From: Trichostrongylus colubriformis
Taxonomy: Eukaryota; Nematoda; Chromadorea; Rhabditida; Trichostrongylidae
Assembly (NCBI GenBank): GCA_963978905.1
Contig: OZ022257.1
Span: 4,536,965-4,600,964, forward strand
Direction: 5' to 3'
Length of the DNA: 64,000 nucleotides
Shown here: piece by piece, positions 47,159 through 58,980 of the stretch
Layout: the number at the start of each line of letters is the position of its first letter
Position numbering within the stretch: the first letter of the stretch is position 1
Made by a program: the position numbers and the translations under genes
Notes under the pieces: generated by a model
Database searches by the model: none
What the model was told of the DNA's origin: nothing
Seen by the model: the letters and a program-made list of their open reading frames with translations, nothing else

Positions 47159-50100
47159 TCAGACGTCTCCTCTAATAGAAGGATGATGTTTTAGATAGGC
47201 CCGGAAGCAGACACGAAATTTTTGGAATTCAGCAACGCAGATACCGTACTTCACCATGTCTGTTGGTACCGTTCCCACAGCATTACAGTACGGTAAGCAG
47301 TGCGGATTTACACCCTGGAAAGAAGTTAAAAATTCTAATCCGTGTATTTCGAAGTGGCAATAAAAATAGATTTACCTGATTGAGACAACATGCAGTATGA
47401 TCTTGCTTCGACGAAACACAATCCCAGACATGAGGCACTGTATTGCCCTTGGGAGCACATTCTAAGATGAACGGTATCACCTGAACAAGGAAACGTTCTC
47501 TTGTGGATACAGTAGCCTTTCCACTAGGTGGACTGGAACACAAGAAGATCTGAAAGGCCGACGGGTCAGGTTCGAGGTCCGACCAATCACCACTTGTTTC
47601 GCATCTAATCAAAATTGCAAAGTGTACAATTCCCTCAAAATGCCTATTTTCCGAACAGTTTTCTCATCCTCCCCAGCTGCTTAACAGACGCTGCATCAGT
47701 ACGTTGCACTAATTATGATTTCTCCAGGAATTATGCTTGACGTCAGCTTTCATGGCCACTTGAATGGAACAACTCTTCAGTGAGTTGCATGAATCTACCG
47801 CAGCAGTAGACTGTGCCGTTGTGTAGTCAAAAATGAGAAGGCAGTAGTTAAAAAACCATTTCGTCTTGACACTATTTAAAAGACCTAATCCTTCAAGGCG
47901 TGCCATTAATTATGGCTAGAATGCGTGCGACAAACCTGTAGGGTTAGTCAGTCTCCGCAAAATTTCGAGCGCTTTATTCAGTTAAGTTAGAGAGTCAGAG
48001 ACTCGTTAGGTCTGGCAGGACTTACGTTCGTTTCGACTCCGAATTAAATTACCATAAAGGAGTCTGACTGATGCGGAACGCATTCTGTTACAAGGTCGAG
48101 CGAATTTACGGTAGCTATGCGATTGGACGAGGATTTTGAGATTTTCCACAGGTTGCGTTCAACATCAGTAAGTTACGAAGTTATCAGAACTGGTCAATTG
48201 TGCCTTTCTGGTTGCTCGGTTAATACTAATACTGTATTCATTCAATTCGAGTCCTACAGTTATAGTGTGACTCTAACAGCGGGCGAAATAGGTCTTTTTT
48301 TGCACTCCTTCATTGTATTAGGTTGATCGAAAAGTTTTGATTGGGTTGAGATTTTTCTGTTTTATTTTATAACTAAGCAAACAATGCAAGCTAATCAACA
48401 ATATAATAACCATCGGCAGTTATAACACTGTCCCACCTAATGGGCAGGTCAGCGATTCCCTTTTCTTAGAACTGGGAAGATTGGAAGTCAGAGAAGTTAC
48501 CCCTTGTTCAGATGGTCGTAGTCGACGAATTCCTTTTTTTTGCTGGGAAAGCCTCGAGGGGCCAGAACAAGTGGTAATCTGAGGGGGCACTATCAGGTGA
48601 ATAGGGTGGACGTGGAACCGTGTCCAAACGTAGCTCCTCCAATACTGCACGGGTTTCTCTACGTATGAGAGAGGCCCGTGCTAAATTGGAGGAGCTAGGT
48701 TGGGACACGGTTCCACATCCATCATATTCACCTGACATTGCCCCCCTCAGATTACCACTTGTTCCGGCTCCTCAAGGCTTTCCTAGCAAAAAAAAAAAAG
48801 ACTTCGTCGACTATGACCATCTGAACAAGGGGTCGGTAACTTCTTTGACTTCCAATCTTACCAGTTCTAAGAGAATGGAATCGCGCCCGTCAGGTGGGAC
48901 AATGTTATAACTAACTGTGGTTATCATATTATTGATTAGCTTGCATTGTTTGCTGAAATATAAAATAAAACAGAAAAAAGTCAACCCTATAAAACTTTTC
49001 GATCAGCCTAATTCTACTCAGGAAACTTAAACTTGACGTATTCCCCATCATATACATAAACTTGTTAACAACTGTACAAACTATGCTATAAGTGTCAAGC
49101 AAACCATGTGTGGGACGATATTCGGAATCTGGCAGTATTTCGCAGCACAGCCTCGATCGATCTCCGGATCGCCATGACAACATCTGATGAGTTTCTGGTT
49201 TGCAGTCGACGCAGCAGCCGTTGCCACAGTCAGAGCGATCCTATGTGCATGTCATTTATCTGCGTTTTCATTGAAATGACAATAGATAAAGTAGGCAAGA
49301 GTAGATCTCCACAACGAAATGCGCCATGCATCCAACTTCTATTGAGAATGGTAAAGGCAGCACCAAAGTATCGGACGTCTACATCCAGACGTTATGAAGT
49401 GGAAGAAATTGTGTCTTATTTTACTCTTATTGTTAGATCAACCTGATACACTGCAGGTAAGAAAATAAAGTTTAGGCAGTATTGGATAAGCCTATGGCAT
49501 TTGATCCACACTTCGCCATTGACGGATAATCTCTAGCCTCTCCGATTTGATGATTATTTGAAATGAGCAGATGTTGCCACTCATAAAGTCAGCAAAAAGC
49601 AGTCACATTGAAATATGTCACGCACCCAGCTTCTATCAAAAGATATGGAAACGTTGAAATGCATACTTTCAAGGAACATTAAGACTAGAACTGGCAACAA
49701 CGCATCAGTCTCGGATAGTGATACAAGAATGGGATGGGTCACCAGAGCGCGGTGCAACGCCTCGTAGCTACTGCGCTGTTCGCGGTCATCTAAGGCGCTT
49801 TCGTTTACGAGTTCTGTTTACAGGTGGACCTCATATTTTTGTCGCCTTTTATCCGAACAATTCTCCATCTTGATCATTCCTTATCTCTAACAAAAAATAT
49901 GCCTCATAATAAGAAGCATACAAGGTTAATACTGCTTTTGATGCATGCAATCACACTCTTTATACCCACTAAGCGAGTTTGATTTTAGCTTCAAGGCCAC
50001 ATTTGAATATTACATAATATTATACAATCTGGGCTAACGCACTTGAGTCGGGAGGAGCAGGAGGCATGCCACTCAGCTCGGCGTCCTGCGCTATTTTTGC

Positions 50101-51393
50101 CTAGGTTATTAGCCTGAGCCTTAGTTTAGGGGGAAGCCCCTACTCCTCTAAGGCCGCGTTCATACTTTGCGCACCGACGTTGCCGGTGCGGAAAGTATGA
50201 ACGCGGCCTAAAGTAAGCCTTAGGCAAAAACGCAAACTCGACAATGCAAACTGATGATGATTGAACAGCAATGAACATTTTTGATTTTTAATGGCTGCTG
50301 GTTTTCGCGGAAGCCTGCGATGCGAAAGTTGTCACAAGTATGCTGAGTTATGGGCAAAAGCCTCGGTCTTGTACGGATCTAGCACATATGCCCGAAAAGT
50401 ATGGAGTGCGTGTTCGAGTCCCGTCTGAAACCGAAGCTTCTGCCTTCAACTCAGCATACTTGTAACAGCTCAATGAGTAGTTATAGATTGTATAGCTCTT
50501 GAGTGAAATAACACTAATAAATGAAACTATCTCTTATTGAGGTCTTAAGGTATTGGGGAAGAATCATGAAAAGATTTGAGGACTTACACGACTAGCCGTG
50601 GAAGCATCAGATCGAATAATGATCCGTTCTAGCAAGGGCAACAAGATGGTCTGCGACCGACCCGTCGACCAGCCGGACTTCGCGCCATGTCTGCTATGCT
50701 AGGGATGAGTGATTGCATATCTATGCAGTTCCGCTTATCACAGCCATGTCATTAGCGTTACAGCCCGCTTGAAAGCTGTATCTCACCCTGTTCTGGTCAA
50801 GAGAGTAACACATTTTGGAGGTAGTACCAAATATTTATTGGTAGTATTTAATAAATACATCAAACAGAACAGAGTGACTTCTTAGCGGTGGGAAATTCAA
50901 ATGGCAAACAAGGGCACCAAATAGGTAGCCGATGAGAGTTAAACATCACGTAATATGATCACTTTAAATACCCATTATCACAACACAGAAATAAATTCGT
51001 GAACATAAAGTCAGTGAAATTCATAGCGAAATTCAATGAACTACGGTGATTGCCTCAAGTCAGAGGAGGAATTCGGAAAAAGAAATCTATAAATCAAATG
51101 TGAAAGAAGAATGTTAAGCGTATTATGATGCCGTGCGGTGTATCGCTATCCATCACATTATCCCCGCTCAACAGCACTCTTATTCTCTTGCTACATACAG
51201 CATTACCAAGTAGAATCTTAGAATTTTCAACATTTTTGATCTTTCCCAAAATGCAGAAAAGGTAAGCCAGAGTTTATCACGTTGGAAATTCTTTTGTGCA
51301 CGAAGAAGTGCACACCGCGAAGCTTCTTCCCCTACCCCGTCTATTGGACTGAAATTTGAATCCATCCCACCTGAACAGAAACAAAAAACTCAT
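47159..51393 (-). CDS. Secreted DB-module protein 2 (12 cysteines), 4 exons
   Basis: Exons 51371-51393, 49105-49240, 47376-47480, 47159-47314; phases agree and give 139 aa with a TGA stop. The signal peptide is split by intron 1: MSFLFLF from exon 1, then RIALTVATAAAS from exon 2. The mature part is a complete DB module: IRCCHG, RGCAAKYCQ, ILECAP, VWDC, DHTACC, PHCLPYCN, YGIC, RVCF, IRGDV end. It has 12 cysteines in the same order as the paralogue at 32862..38425, with the same phases and the shared DHTACC and P.IRGD motifs, but no Gln-rich linker. Intron 2 (47481-49104) has received a mirror-image mariner derivative. It lies about 890 bp downstream of the GOT1 gene on the same strand. Confidence 0.9.
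48319..49010. mobile_element. Mirror-image mariner derivative (two 3' ends head to head)
   Basis: Flanked by TA (48319-48320 and 49009-49010), with inverted ends GGTTGATCGAAAAGTTTT and GGCTGATCGAAAAGTTTT. Both arms encode the C-terminal part of a mariner transposase reading outward from a centre near 48664: DTVPRPPYSPDSAPSDYHLF on the minus strand and DTVPHPSYSPDIAP on the plus strand. The 5' half of the transposon is missing. The result is a long imperfect palindrome in intron 2 of DB-module gene 2. Confidence 0.85.
50151..50208. mobile_element. Minimal 58-bp TA-flanked palindromic element, AGGCCGCGTTC family
   Basis: Both arms read AGGCCGCGTTCATACTTT, joined by a small GC-rich loop, with TA on both sides. 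It is almost nothing but the two ends of the about 170-bp elements at 6989, 55221 and 55851. Confidence 0.8.
50331..50468. repeat. 138-bp inverted repeat with a tRNA-like centre
   Basis: The left arm GTCACAAGTATGCTGAGTTA and the inverted right arm GTTACAAGTATGCTGAGTTG both continue to AGCNTCGGT. The centre holds GTGTTCGAGTCCCGTC, a good B-box match, but no clover-leaf. Lies in intron 1 of DB-module gene 2. Confidence 0.6.
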
Positions 51394-51405
51394 GGCTATC
51401 TCGTG

Positions 51406-51416
51406 CTGAAAGAATA
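51406..51416 (-). other. Likely spliced-leader acceptor of DB-module gene 2
   Basis: TTATTCTTTCAG on the minus strand ends 12 bases before the start ATG at 51391..51393. A strong acceptor so close to the initiator suggests trans-splicing. Confidence 0.55.
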
Positions 51417-52013
51417 AAACCGTCGTAGCGATCATTGCGTGCTATTGGGCGTACCGGTGCGGTGGAACGCAATACATGATATTTCACCACGATATGAGCT
51501 ATAACCCTTCCTTCAAATTAGCTGAAGATGAGAAACTCTGAAGCATAATGACAGTATAATTGTGCTTTTATATACATAGTATAGAAGTTTCGATAAACCT
51601 AACCCTAGTTAAACGAGATTAAGTTGCCTGACCACACTTGCACTTGCAGGATGAGCACATTACGATAAGGATACACCCGAAACTGAAAATAAAAGATCAA
51701 GCACTCCAATCATCAATAATAAACCGCCGCATTTCACCGCTGAATGAACGAGTTGTGGGATAAAAATGTGGACTGGCAGGTGTCACTTGCTCATGTTCCG
51801 ACTCAACTCGAACAGTAAAAAGTCGTATCTACACAGAACCACCGAAACTGTTCATTTCGATAGATAAAACCCTGCTGATCGCGCTTTCGTCGGTGAGCGA
51901 ATTAACGAAGGACAGTTGCGAATGGTACACAAATTAAAAACTTGTTCTCCGACGAGTTCAATCAAGCAACCCCTGGCAACAAAAATACACCCAAGATAAA
52001 TGTCAGATGACAG

Positions 52014-52142
52014 ACGTCAGACTTCGCGATTTGCGGTGTAGCGGCTTCGCGTGCCAAGTTGCGGAAATGCAAAAACTCAGGGTCTCGGTATCGCGTGCGA
52101 AAGTGTAAAGCCGCAATATAGCAGAACCGCAAAGTCTGACGG
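52014..52142. mobile_element. Foldback MITE with CCGTTAGAC-type ends
   Basis: The left end ACGTCAGACTTCGCGATTTG pairs with an inverted CCGTCAGACTTTGCGGTTCT. It shares GTATCGCGTGCGAAAGTG with the copy at 18408. Lies between the GOT1 stop codon and DB-module gene 2. Confidence 0.7.
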
Positions 52143-52284
52143 CGACATAAGCAACGTTTTATGTGCTTGGTAAACAAGCGTAACAGATCAAAATGCATTT
52201 GAAAATCATTTGAATGCAATCAACGCATAGGCTAAAGAAGACAGAGTAAGATAACAAGCATCTTTGCAACTCACCTCGCATTAT

Positions 52285-53926
52285 TTATACAGGGTATCTA
52301 GATTCGGGAGCTAGCCGATCAAGCACCTGAAAAACAAAAAAGCTTTCTTACATTAAATCACATCAATGTATATTGAGATAACCGTATTATGATTAAAAGT
52401 ATAGCAAGGGCGACCGAGCGTAATTAGTTGATTTTGAATACCGATTTCTATGTATTAACTGTGCGCGTAAATTATGCATGAAGAAAAACTGTACTGTAGA
52501 ATAGCTTAAGTGAAATTAGTGATACTAATTCTGAAATGGCCAATAAAAGTTTCACAGAACATTAAGGTGCCCTTCAACTTGATTATGGAGACTATGGAAA
52601 AAACATAGACATAGATTGATACAATTGTGTATATCAAGGCTATAAAGTGATCAAACAGGTTCAAGTCCAAAAAGCTGCCTACATCAGAGCGGAATCTTTC
52701 GTGATAGGTGCTAAACACCATGTAAATAGGGATTTGAAGCATTTGAATATGATAATACTATTCGTCAGTTCGTGCAATCTCATACATCAGAAAAAAGGAA
52801 TGAAAAATAACGTAGTTATGAAAAATAACGTAGTTAAGTAGAATAGAGAACCAAAATGATGAGCAAGGAATTGCCCCGCACACCTGTTTAATTCCAGGGA
52901 AATACGTGATTGTGCTGATGCCAGGTATACTTCGGAGTAGGTTAACAATACCCGGGAGAAATCCGCTGAAATGTGAACATAAAGACAAGTCAAATTAATG
53001 ATAACAGGAGACAAAAAAGCTTACCCAAACAATAAAACGAATCCCCAAAATTCTAGAATGATTCCCACAAGAGGCCAACCGAACAAAACAATGAAAATAC
53101 CTGGAAGTCCAACTTATAGAAGCTTAACAAGAATAAAAGCCGTGCACTGAAACCCATAGGAGGCTCCACTCCTTACAGCGCCGAAACTGAATTTCTTTGC
53201 GAACTGAACGCTTCCGAGATTTTGAACTGGTTAGGCTTTTTTACTCTCTAAAGCGTTTTACTAGCCCTAGAGATATCAACTGACCTCCAAAGAAAAGAAC
53301 ACTGCCTTTCAGCTTACGAACTTCGAAGAAGAATACAAGTGTTCGCTGAATTCCGATTACGAAAGTTATACCGACAATGAAGAGAAGCTGAAAAGGTACA
53401 GTGACGTCAAAGATATGTATCTTCACAGTTTACAGAAGAATGGGCTGTTATGAGCGTGGGAAGAATTATGATTACAGAGCGGATAGATACGCTAGCCTAG
53501 GAGGAAGGGAAACGCTAGCCTAGGAGGAGGAGAACAATCCTTTTTTCAAGGAGACATCCCGCCATAATTTAGCAGTGAGACTTTTTTTGCTTCTCTGTAC
53601 TCCCTTGCCAAGCTTTTCTCCCAGCTCACAGCGCCAGTGGCCCTGTGACACAGGCCAAAAACTGAGAGCAAAACAGAAAAACTTAAAAAATACGGAAAAT
53701 CTTCGTAGCAAACGATGACTCACATTTCCGATAGCCAACAATGCCGCATCAAGAAACATCAAAATACCAAGAAATATGAAGAAAACACCGAAAGCGGTGA
53801 GACCAACACCAATTTCTAAAAAATCCAAATCAATTAGCATGAAAAAGAATAACGCCTGACAATACGTAAGCAAAAGTAAACAATTAGAAACCCACGTTTG
53901 GTACTACTGACTTCAAAATTCATCAT
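52285..53926 (-). CDS. GOLT1: GOT1/GOLT1-type vesicle transport protein, 6 exons
   Basis: Small four-span membrane protein of the early secretory pathway; in yeast GOT1 helps ER-to-Golgi traffic. Exons 53896-53926, 53724-53815, 53285-53387, 53025-53100, 52884-52965, 52285-52326; all junctions are GT/AG and in phase, giving 141 aa, close to the usual 138-140. The family core is plain: [18 protein letters not shown], then [58 protein letters not shown] and a short polar tail ending RYPV. The hydrophobic segments fall at about residues 12-33, 41-56, 70-88 and 92-110. The start is the first of two adjacent ATGs ([11 protein letters not shown]). The gene looks intact and single-copy in the window. 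Confidence 0.95.
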
Positions 53927-54439
53927 TTTGATGAATGAAGACTTGTACGAGAGCAGCCGCTTGAAAACTTCTCCAGAACGGTATTATGAATGGACCTTTA
54001 TTCTGACACGAGGGAAATAAAGCGACACAACGGTTTCGAAGAAGATCATTCATAGTTAATGCACGGTATTTCTCTCACAAAAATATTAAAAATGCAAAAA
54101 CATATCACTTCGAACTCTTTCTAATCACCGTTGCAAAACTGGTAGAATTATTTGCAAAATTTTCGATCATTTCGAGTAGGCGAAAATTTTGGAACGATGT
54201 AGGTGGTTTAATGCATAGGCCTTTATTCAAGGCTTTCTAACATGAAGCCTATTCAAGAAACTCAAACATTGAATACTGTAACTGATGTCAATACAACACG
54301 ACCGAAAATCACGAGAAAAAATCAAAAATGTCAGAACACCTTTTCCCTGCGGGCGTCTGTGACGTGTCACGCAAAATTGCGTATTTTCTGTGAGAACGCG
54401 TCGTTGCAGAACTAGTTGTTGAATGAAGCGGGAGACGGT

Positions 54440-54580
54440 CGTTTGGCGCGGCCCCTTGAAGCTATATTCCAATGGGGCACTGCCAAAGCTCCTCCTCTAA
54501 AAAGGCTTAGGTAAACCCGGGAGAGTTCAGACGGCCCATGCGCCCCATTGGCAATAAGCTGCAAGAGCCGCGCCAAATGA
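54440..54580. repeat. Foldback repeat of about 140 bp
   Basis: GTTTGGCGCGGCCCCTTGAA on the left pairs with an inverted CATTTGGCGCGGCTCTTGCA on the right; both run on to CCAATGGGGC before a short loop. Confidence 0.65.
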
Positions 54581-54724
54581 CATACACCCATGCGGTTACA
54601 AGCGATTTACCGTTCGAACACTGATCGACCAAATCCGTGCTTTTCGACGCACTTGGAACCATCCTCACACTAGGCGCATATGATCTTTTCATCATTCATA
54701 GTTCACCTAAAACTATTTGTTTGT

Positions 54725-54767
54725 GAATTCTCCAACAGCTTCATTCGGGAATGAAGCTGTTGGAGAA
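54725..54767. repeat. Short near-perfect hairpin
   Basis: TTCTCCAACAGCTTCATTC is followed, after a two- to three-base loop, by its complement ending GAATC. Arms of about 18-20 bp. Confidence 0.7.
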
Positions 54768-55220
54768 TCCGTTGATCTTCTCCGCAACACATAAAGAATT
54801 CTCCTTCCCTTCATAAAAAAACAGATCTCCCCCCCCCCCTTCTGGAGTTTGAGATAGATCTTCCAAAAAATTTTTTCTCTAGGAGCGCATTGCTTCCCTT
54901 TTAGAATTGTTCTCTAAACAGAGAATTTCCATAATCGCTTCCGCAAACCTTATCGACTAAAGTTTTGAGGCGTTGCCCGTCTAGGCATCACTGTGTCTAT
55001 CTACACAGCCAATATTGTCTAAGCCTCAGTGCGTGAGACAAGAGTTTCCTTTTCCCTCTCAAAGCTTGAGGAAAATAGTGGTGAAGGCCACTGTCGTGAC
55101 CTGTGCGGGCATTATTCGGACCCACACCACTCACACCTGTGATGATACCTGTCGCAGGTATTAGAATGCACCTACCCCTGCGCGGGTCTCGAGTGTCCTG
55201 TACTCTTATTGTGCGCTATA

Positions 55221-55388
55221 AGGCCGCGTTCCTGCTTTGCGCCGGCAGGGGGTGGCTGCGTTCACGGGTAGCGAGATAGAGTGGACGGGGGAGGTGCAGA
55301 GAAGACGTAGGCAACGAGACAAGCGGGCATAGATGGAGACGCAGTGACACGCAGCCACGTCCTGGCGCCGCAAAGTATGAAGGCGGTC
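55221..55388. mobile_element. TA-flanked MITE, AGGCCGCGTTC family
   Basis: Ends AGGCCGCGTTCCTGCTTTGC and (inverted) GACCGCCTTCATACTTTGC, with TA on both sides. The interior matches 6989..7162. Confidence 0.8.
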
Positions 55389-55850
55389 TAACAATAAGAG
55401 AATACGCCTCATCGCGCTCAGACAACGGTTCCATTGTGACACTTCGCACTGTCTGTCAGACGATGCATCTTGGACCCAACACCTTCTAATAGCCAGACCT
55501 CGACCCCAAAGATCTCCAAGCCGCCACGATCTATTAATATCATCCGAGCGATCAGTTTGTAATAAACCTATATTGCTAAGGGTCGTTGGTCTTACACACC
55601 ATATCGGAATCCTGGAGCAAAGCCACGAACATGACTGTTAAAGCGCTGTATCGAATGCGGAAGCTGCCAAGGGCAAATTGAAGGAAGTATGTAAGAGCAT
55701 GCTCCTTCCTATAGGACAGCCTCCGCCGTGCCAGTGCTTCAGAGCTGAGGTCTACAGTCTTGAAAAGAGATGTAGACTCCCTAGTTCTGAGACTACTTCC
55801 TGGAATGCACTCAGATTGGTGCACTGGAGCACTGGAGTGTGAGATAGTTA

Positions 55851-56022
55851 GGTTGCGTTCATACTTTGCGCGGGCAAGGAGTGGCTACATTCACAGGCAG
55901 CGAGGCAGAATAGCACGGGTGAGGCAGAGACGACAAAGGCAACTACACAGGATGGCACAGGCGGAGACGCAGAGCACTCAGCCACGCCCTGTTGCCGGCA
56001 CCGCATAGTATGAATGCAGCCT
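55851..56022. mobile_element. TA-flanked MITE, AGGCCGCGTTC family
   Basis: The left end GGTTGCGTTCATACTTTGCG pairs with an inverted AGGCTGCATTCATACTATGC. The interior CACAGGCAGCGAGGCAGAAT is shared with the copy at 6989. Confidence 0.78.
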
Positions 56023-56559
56023 TAGCAATCTGACACGTGGGAACTACGTGATCCGAGGCACCTTGGCACCGGCAAGCGGATGCTGACAAGCTGCCCATTT
56101 CGATGTGGATGCGCTGAAGAAATGCTCGTGAAGGATCAATTACCCATTAAACCTTCGTATCTGTTGATATGTTTAGATCATGGAGGCGTACTCTAAGTCT
56201 GGGTATGGTTTATTATTCATCAGTTGCTCGATCGCAGTTGGTGGTTGTTGCCACTGCATGGTGAGTTTGAATAATTGCCCACTTCAAGACTGAAGAAGGG
56301 TGCCTAGCCAACAACGACAGGGTTTTGATGCTTGCATTTACAAGGTTGATTACATGATTACAGATGGCTGCCATCAATCCGTACACGCACACATCGTTTG
56401 TGAAGTATCCCACGGTAATCTACTACGTTTTTTGATTTTTCCCTAAATCTCAAAAAAAGGTCAAATATAGATTAAAAAAGCTGAGTCTGAGTGAAAAAAA
56501 CACTGGAGTTATGGCAGTGAAAACGGAGACAAGGAAGGGTACTGGAATATAATGACTGT

Positions 56560-58980
56560 GTAGGCATCGCAAGCCGGTTGTCCCGAGCCTGAGAAGGACG
56601 AGTTTTATCTGAGTCTGGACGACGCCATTAGATTAGCTCCGGTATGCGATTACCACACCGTAGCAGATGATCTGAATGGTCACGTGGCAGATATAGAAGA
56701 GGCTCAGAAAGAGTGCCGGGAGGCAAAGGGCTGTACGTAAGAAACGCTGGGGGAAAGTGAACACTGGACCTGGCCACGGCAAACGACTTAGCGGTCTGCA
56801 ATACGCACTTCGCAAAAAGTGAGAGTCAAGAGGTCACCCTATAGCAGTGGAGGGAGACAAAAGGAAGTCAACTATATACTCATAAGAAGATCAGCTCTTA
56901 AAGATCAGCTCTTAAAACTGTGAAAAACATCATGGTACTGCCAGGATAGGAACTCATCACCCAACACAGACCCTTCCTAGACATTGCCAAAGAGCTCTCT
57001 GAGAAAACAAGATTCAAGCCCGAACGTTGGAGCTTGGTTCAGTTGGTTGGAGCTGCACAAATGGGAAAAAGATGATCTCAAAAGAAGGGTTCCGGATATC
57101 GCTCTTCCAGAACCTGACGGTTCGTCTTATGAGACTTGGAACAAAGCACCTGAGACAATCCCAAAATACGCGAAGAAAACGCTGGGAGATACCCGAGTTG
57201 GCTTCAGAGGAGAAAGCAGCGTGTATCTGGAATGGTGAGGATCAGGGGGTAGTCAAACAGAAGAAGGAAGCATGGAAGCAGTGGCAGAAAACGGAGGGCA
57301 CAGGTTACCTCGACACTTACAAACGCTGCAAGATTTGCCCAGGCAGGCTGGCAAAGCAAAGAATACAGAAATGGATGCCTTGTACGAAAGGTTGGATGGC
57401 AAGGAGGCAGAAAAGTTCGTCTTCAGGCGGGCTAAAGCCACACATAGAGCTCGAGACATCGGTGTGGTTAGCCCCTAAAAAGCAGCGAGGGTACGGATTT
57501 CGAGAAAGCCAGCCGAGGTCAAAAGGAGATGGCGAGAGTACTTCGATGGGCATCTAACCAAGAAGGCATCAGAATAAGGTTACGGCTGGCCCTATCCCCT
57601 TCGGACAGCGGGAGAAGTTCGTCGGTGCTGGGAGAAATGGAGAATGGAAAGGTCGCTGGTCTAGATGGGGTACCAGCAGAGGCATGGAAGACACTTAGAG
57701 AGTACGGGTTGGCGTGGCTTACACGCTTTCTGAACATGGTGTCGGCCAGAGGAAAAATTTCTCCAACTACCCTGGAATAAAGTTGACAGCTCATACCGTG
57801 AAGCTGTACGAAAGGCTGATTGGCTTGAGGCTAAGAGAGTTGTCACCATTTCTCAGGAGCGGTATGGGTTTATGCGTGAGCGGCCCACCACAGATACCAT
57901 CTTCATCCTCAGACAAGTGATGCAGGAGTACCGTGAAAAGCGTCAGCCCTGCTACCCAGCCTTCCTGGACCTTGAGATGGCCTCCGACCATCTACCACGG
58001 CCAGTAATCTGGAGAAAGACAGCATCTGATCTCCCTTATACAGGACATGTACGATGGGGCTAGCAGTGATTTACATTCCGCAGAGACTGACAGCAGAAGT
58101 AGGGATCCCGGTAGTGGTACACCAAGGGTCAGCATCGAGCCTGTTTCTCTTCCTGCTCACCCTGGATGGCATGGTGAAAGACCTGATCGAGCGACTACTG
58201 AGCACCATTCTTTACGCTGACGACATTGTTCTGATAGCGGATACTAGAGAAGAACTTGGGCTAAGGTGGAGAGATGGCAGACAGGGCTGATTGGAACGGC
58301 CTGTGAGCAAACGTCAAGAAGACCAATTTCCTAAGCTCCGAGGACTGTCCGATGTCCATCATGGGCCACTATGGAGAAAGCATCGAAATGGCCCAGGACT
58401 TCAGATACCTGGGAAGTGATGTAGCCGAGGATGGTACGGCAGATCAGGACGTGAAAGCCGGAATAAATATGGCATGGCTGAAATGGTAAGAGTCCACAAG
58501 AATCCTCTGCGATCGACGGTGCTCCAGGATTCTAAAGGGCAGGGTATACCGGTCGGCGATAAGACCCGCAATGCTATATGACAGCGAGTGCTGGCCCATA
58601 ACAAGGAATCACGAGAAGCAGCTAAATCCCGCAGAAATGAGGATGCTGAGATGGGCATGTGGCTGGAGGCGGCTCGACAGGATCAGGAACGAGGACGTCA
58701 GGGCAACATGCAGACGGCTCCGGTCCAGCTAAATTTAAGGGAGCAGCGGCTTAGTCATGGGCACGTGCTGAGAAGATCGGCAGACCACCCAGTTACGAGG
58801 GCTGAACAGTTCGAAGTACCCGGCAAGCAACCACGAAGAGCCCCAAAGAAAGGGTTGTGAGTCATCGAAACCGACCTCTTAAAGCCCCCGCAGAAGATGC
58901 CTTGGGCAAACCATGAAGTCTGCGTCATGATAGTACAATCTCTCTTTCCCACGCTGACCCATACTTTATTTACAGCACGG
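56560..58980 (+). pseudogene. Degenerate RTE-type non-LTR retrotransposon
   Basis: Fragments of one LINE ORF appear in order across several frames. First is an endonuclease tail (DEFYLSLDDAIRLAP, DDLNGHV at 56666). The reverse transcriptase follows: EMENGKVAGLDGVPAEAWK near 57640, RERPTTDTIFILRQVMQEY near 57880, QGSASSLFLFLLTLDGM near 58120 and the YADD active site at 58213..58224. The C-terminal region has LSHGHVLRR and PGKQPRRAPKKGL near 58850. Frameshifts and stops break it repeatedly and the 5' part of the endonuclease is missing, so it is a truncated dead copy. The order and motifs fit the RTE clade. Confidence 0.85.

Larger units (their letters stand above)
53927..55220. other. Intergenic, 5' of the GOT1 gene
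   Basis: Should hold the GOT1 promoter; no TATA box or spliced-leader acceptor is clear next to the ATG. Contains two foldback hairpins and a poly-C run near 54830. Confidence 0.4.

Noticed and set aside
47159..53926. Operon of GOT1 and DB-module gene 2
   Set aside because: Same strand, but about 890 bp apart with a MITE between them and no shared function. The spliced-leader type cannot be read from the sequence.
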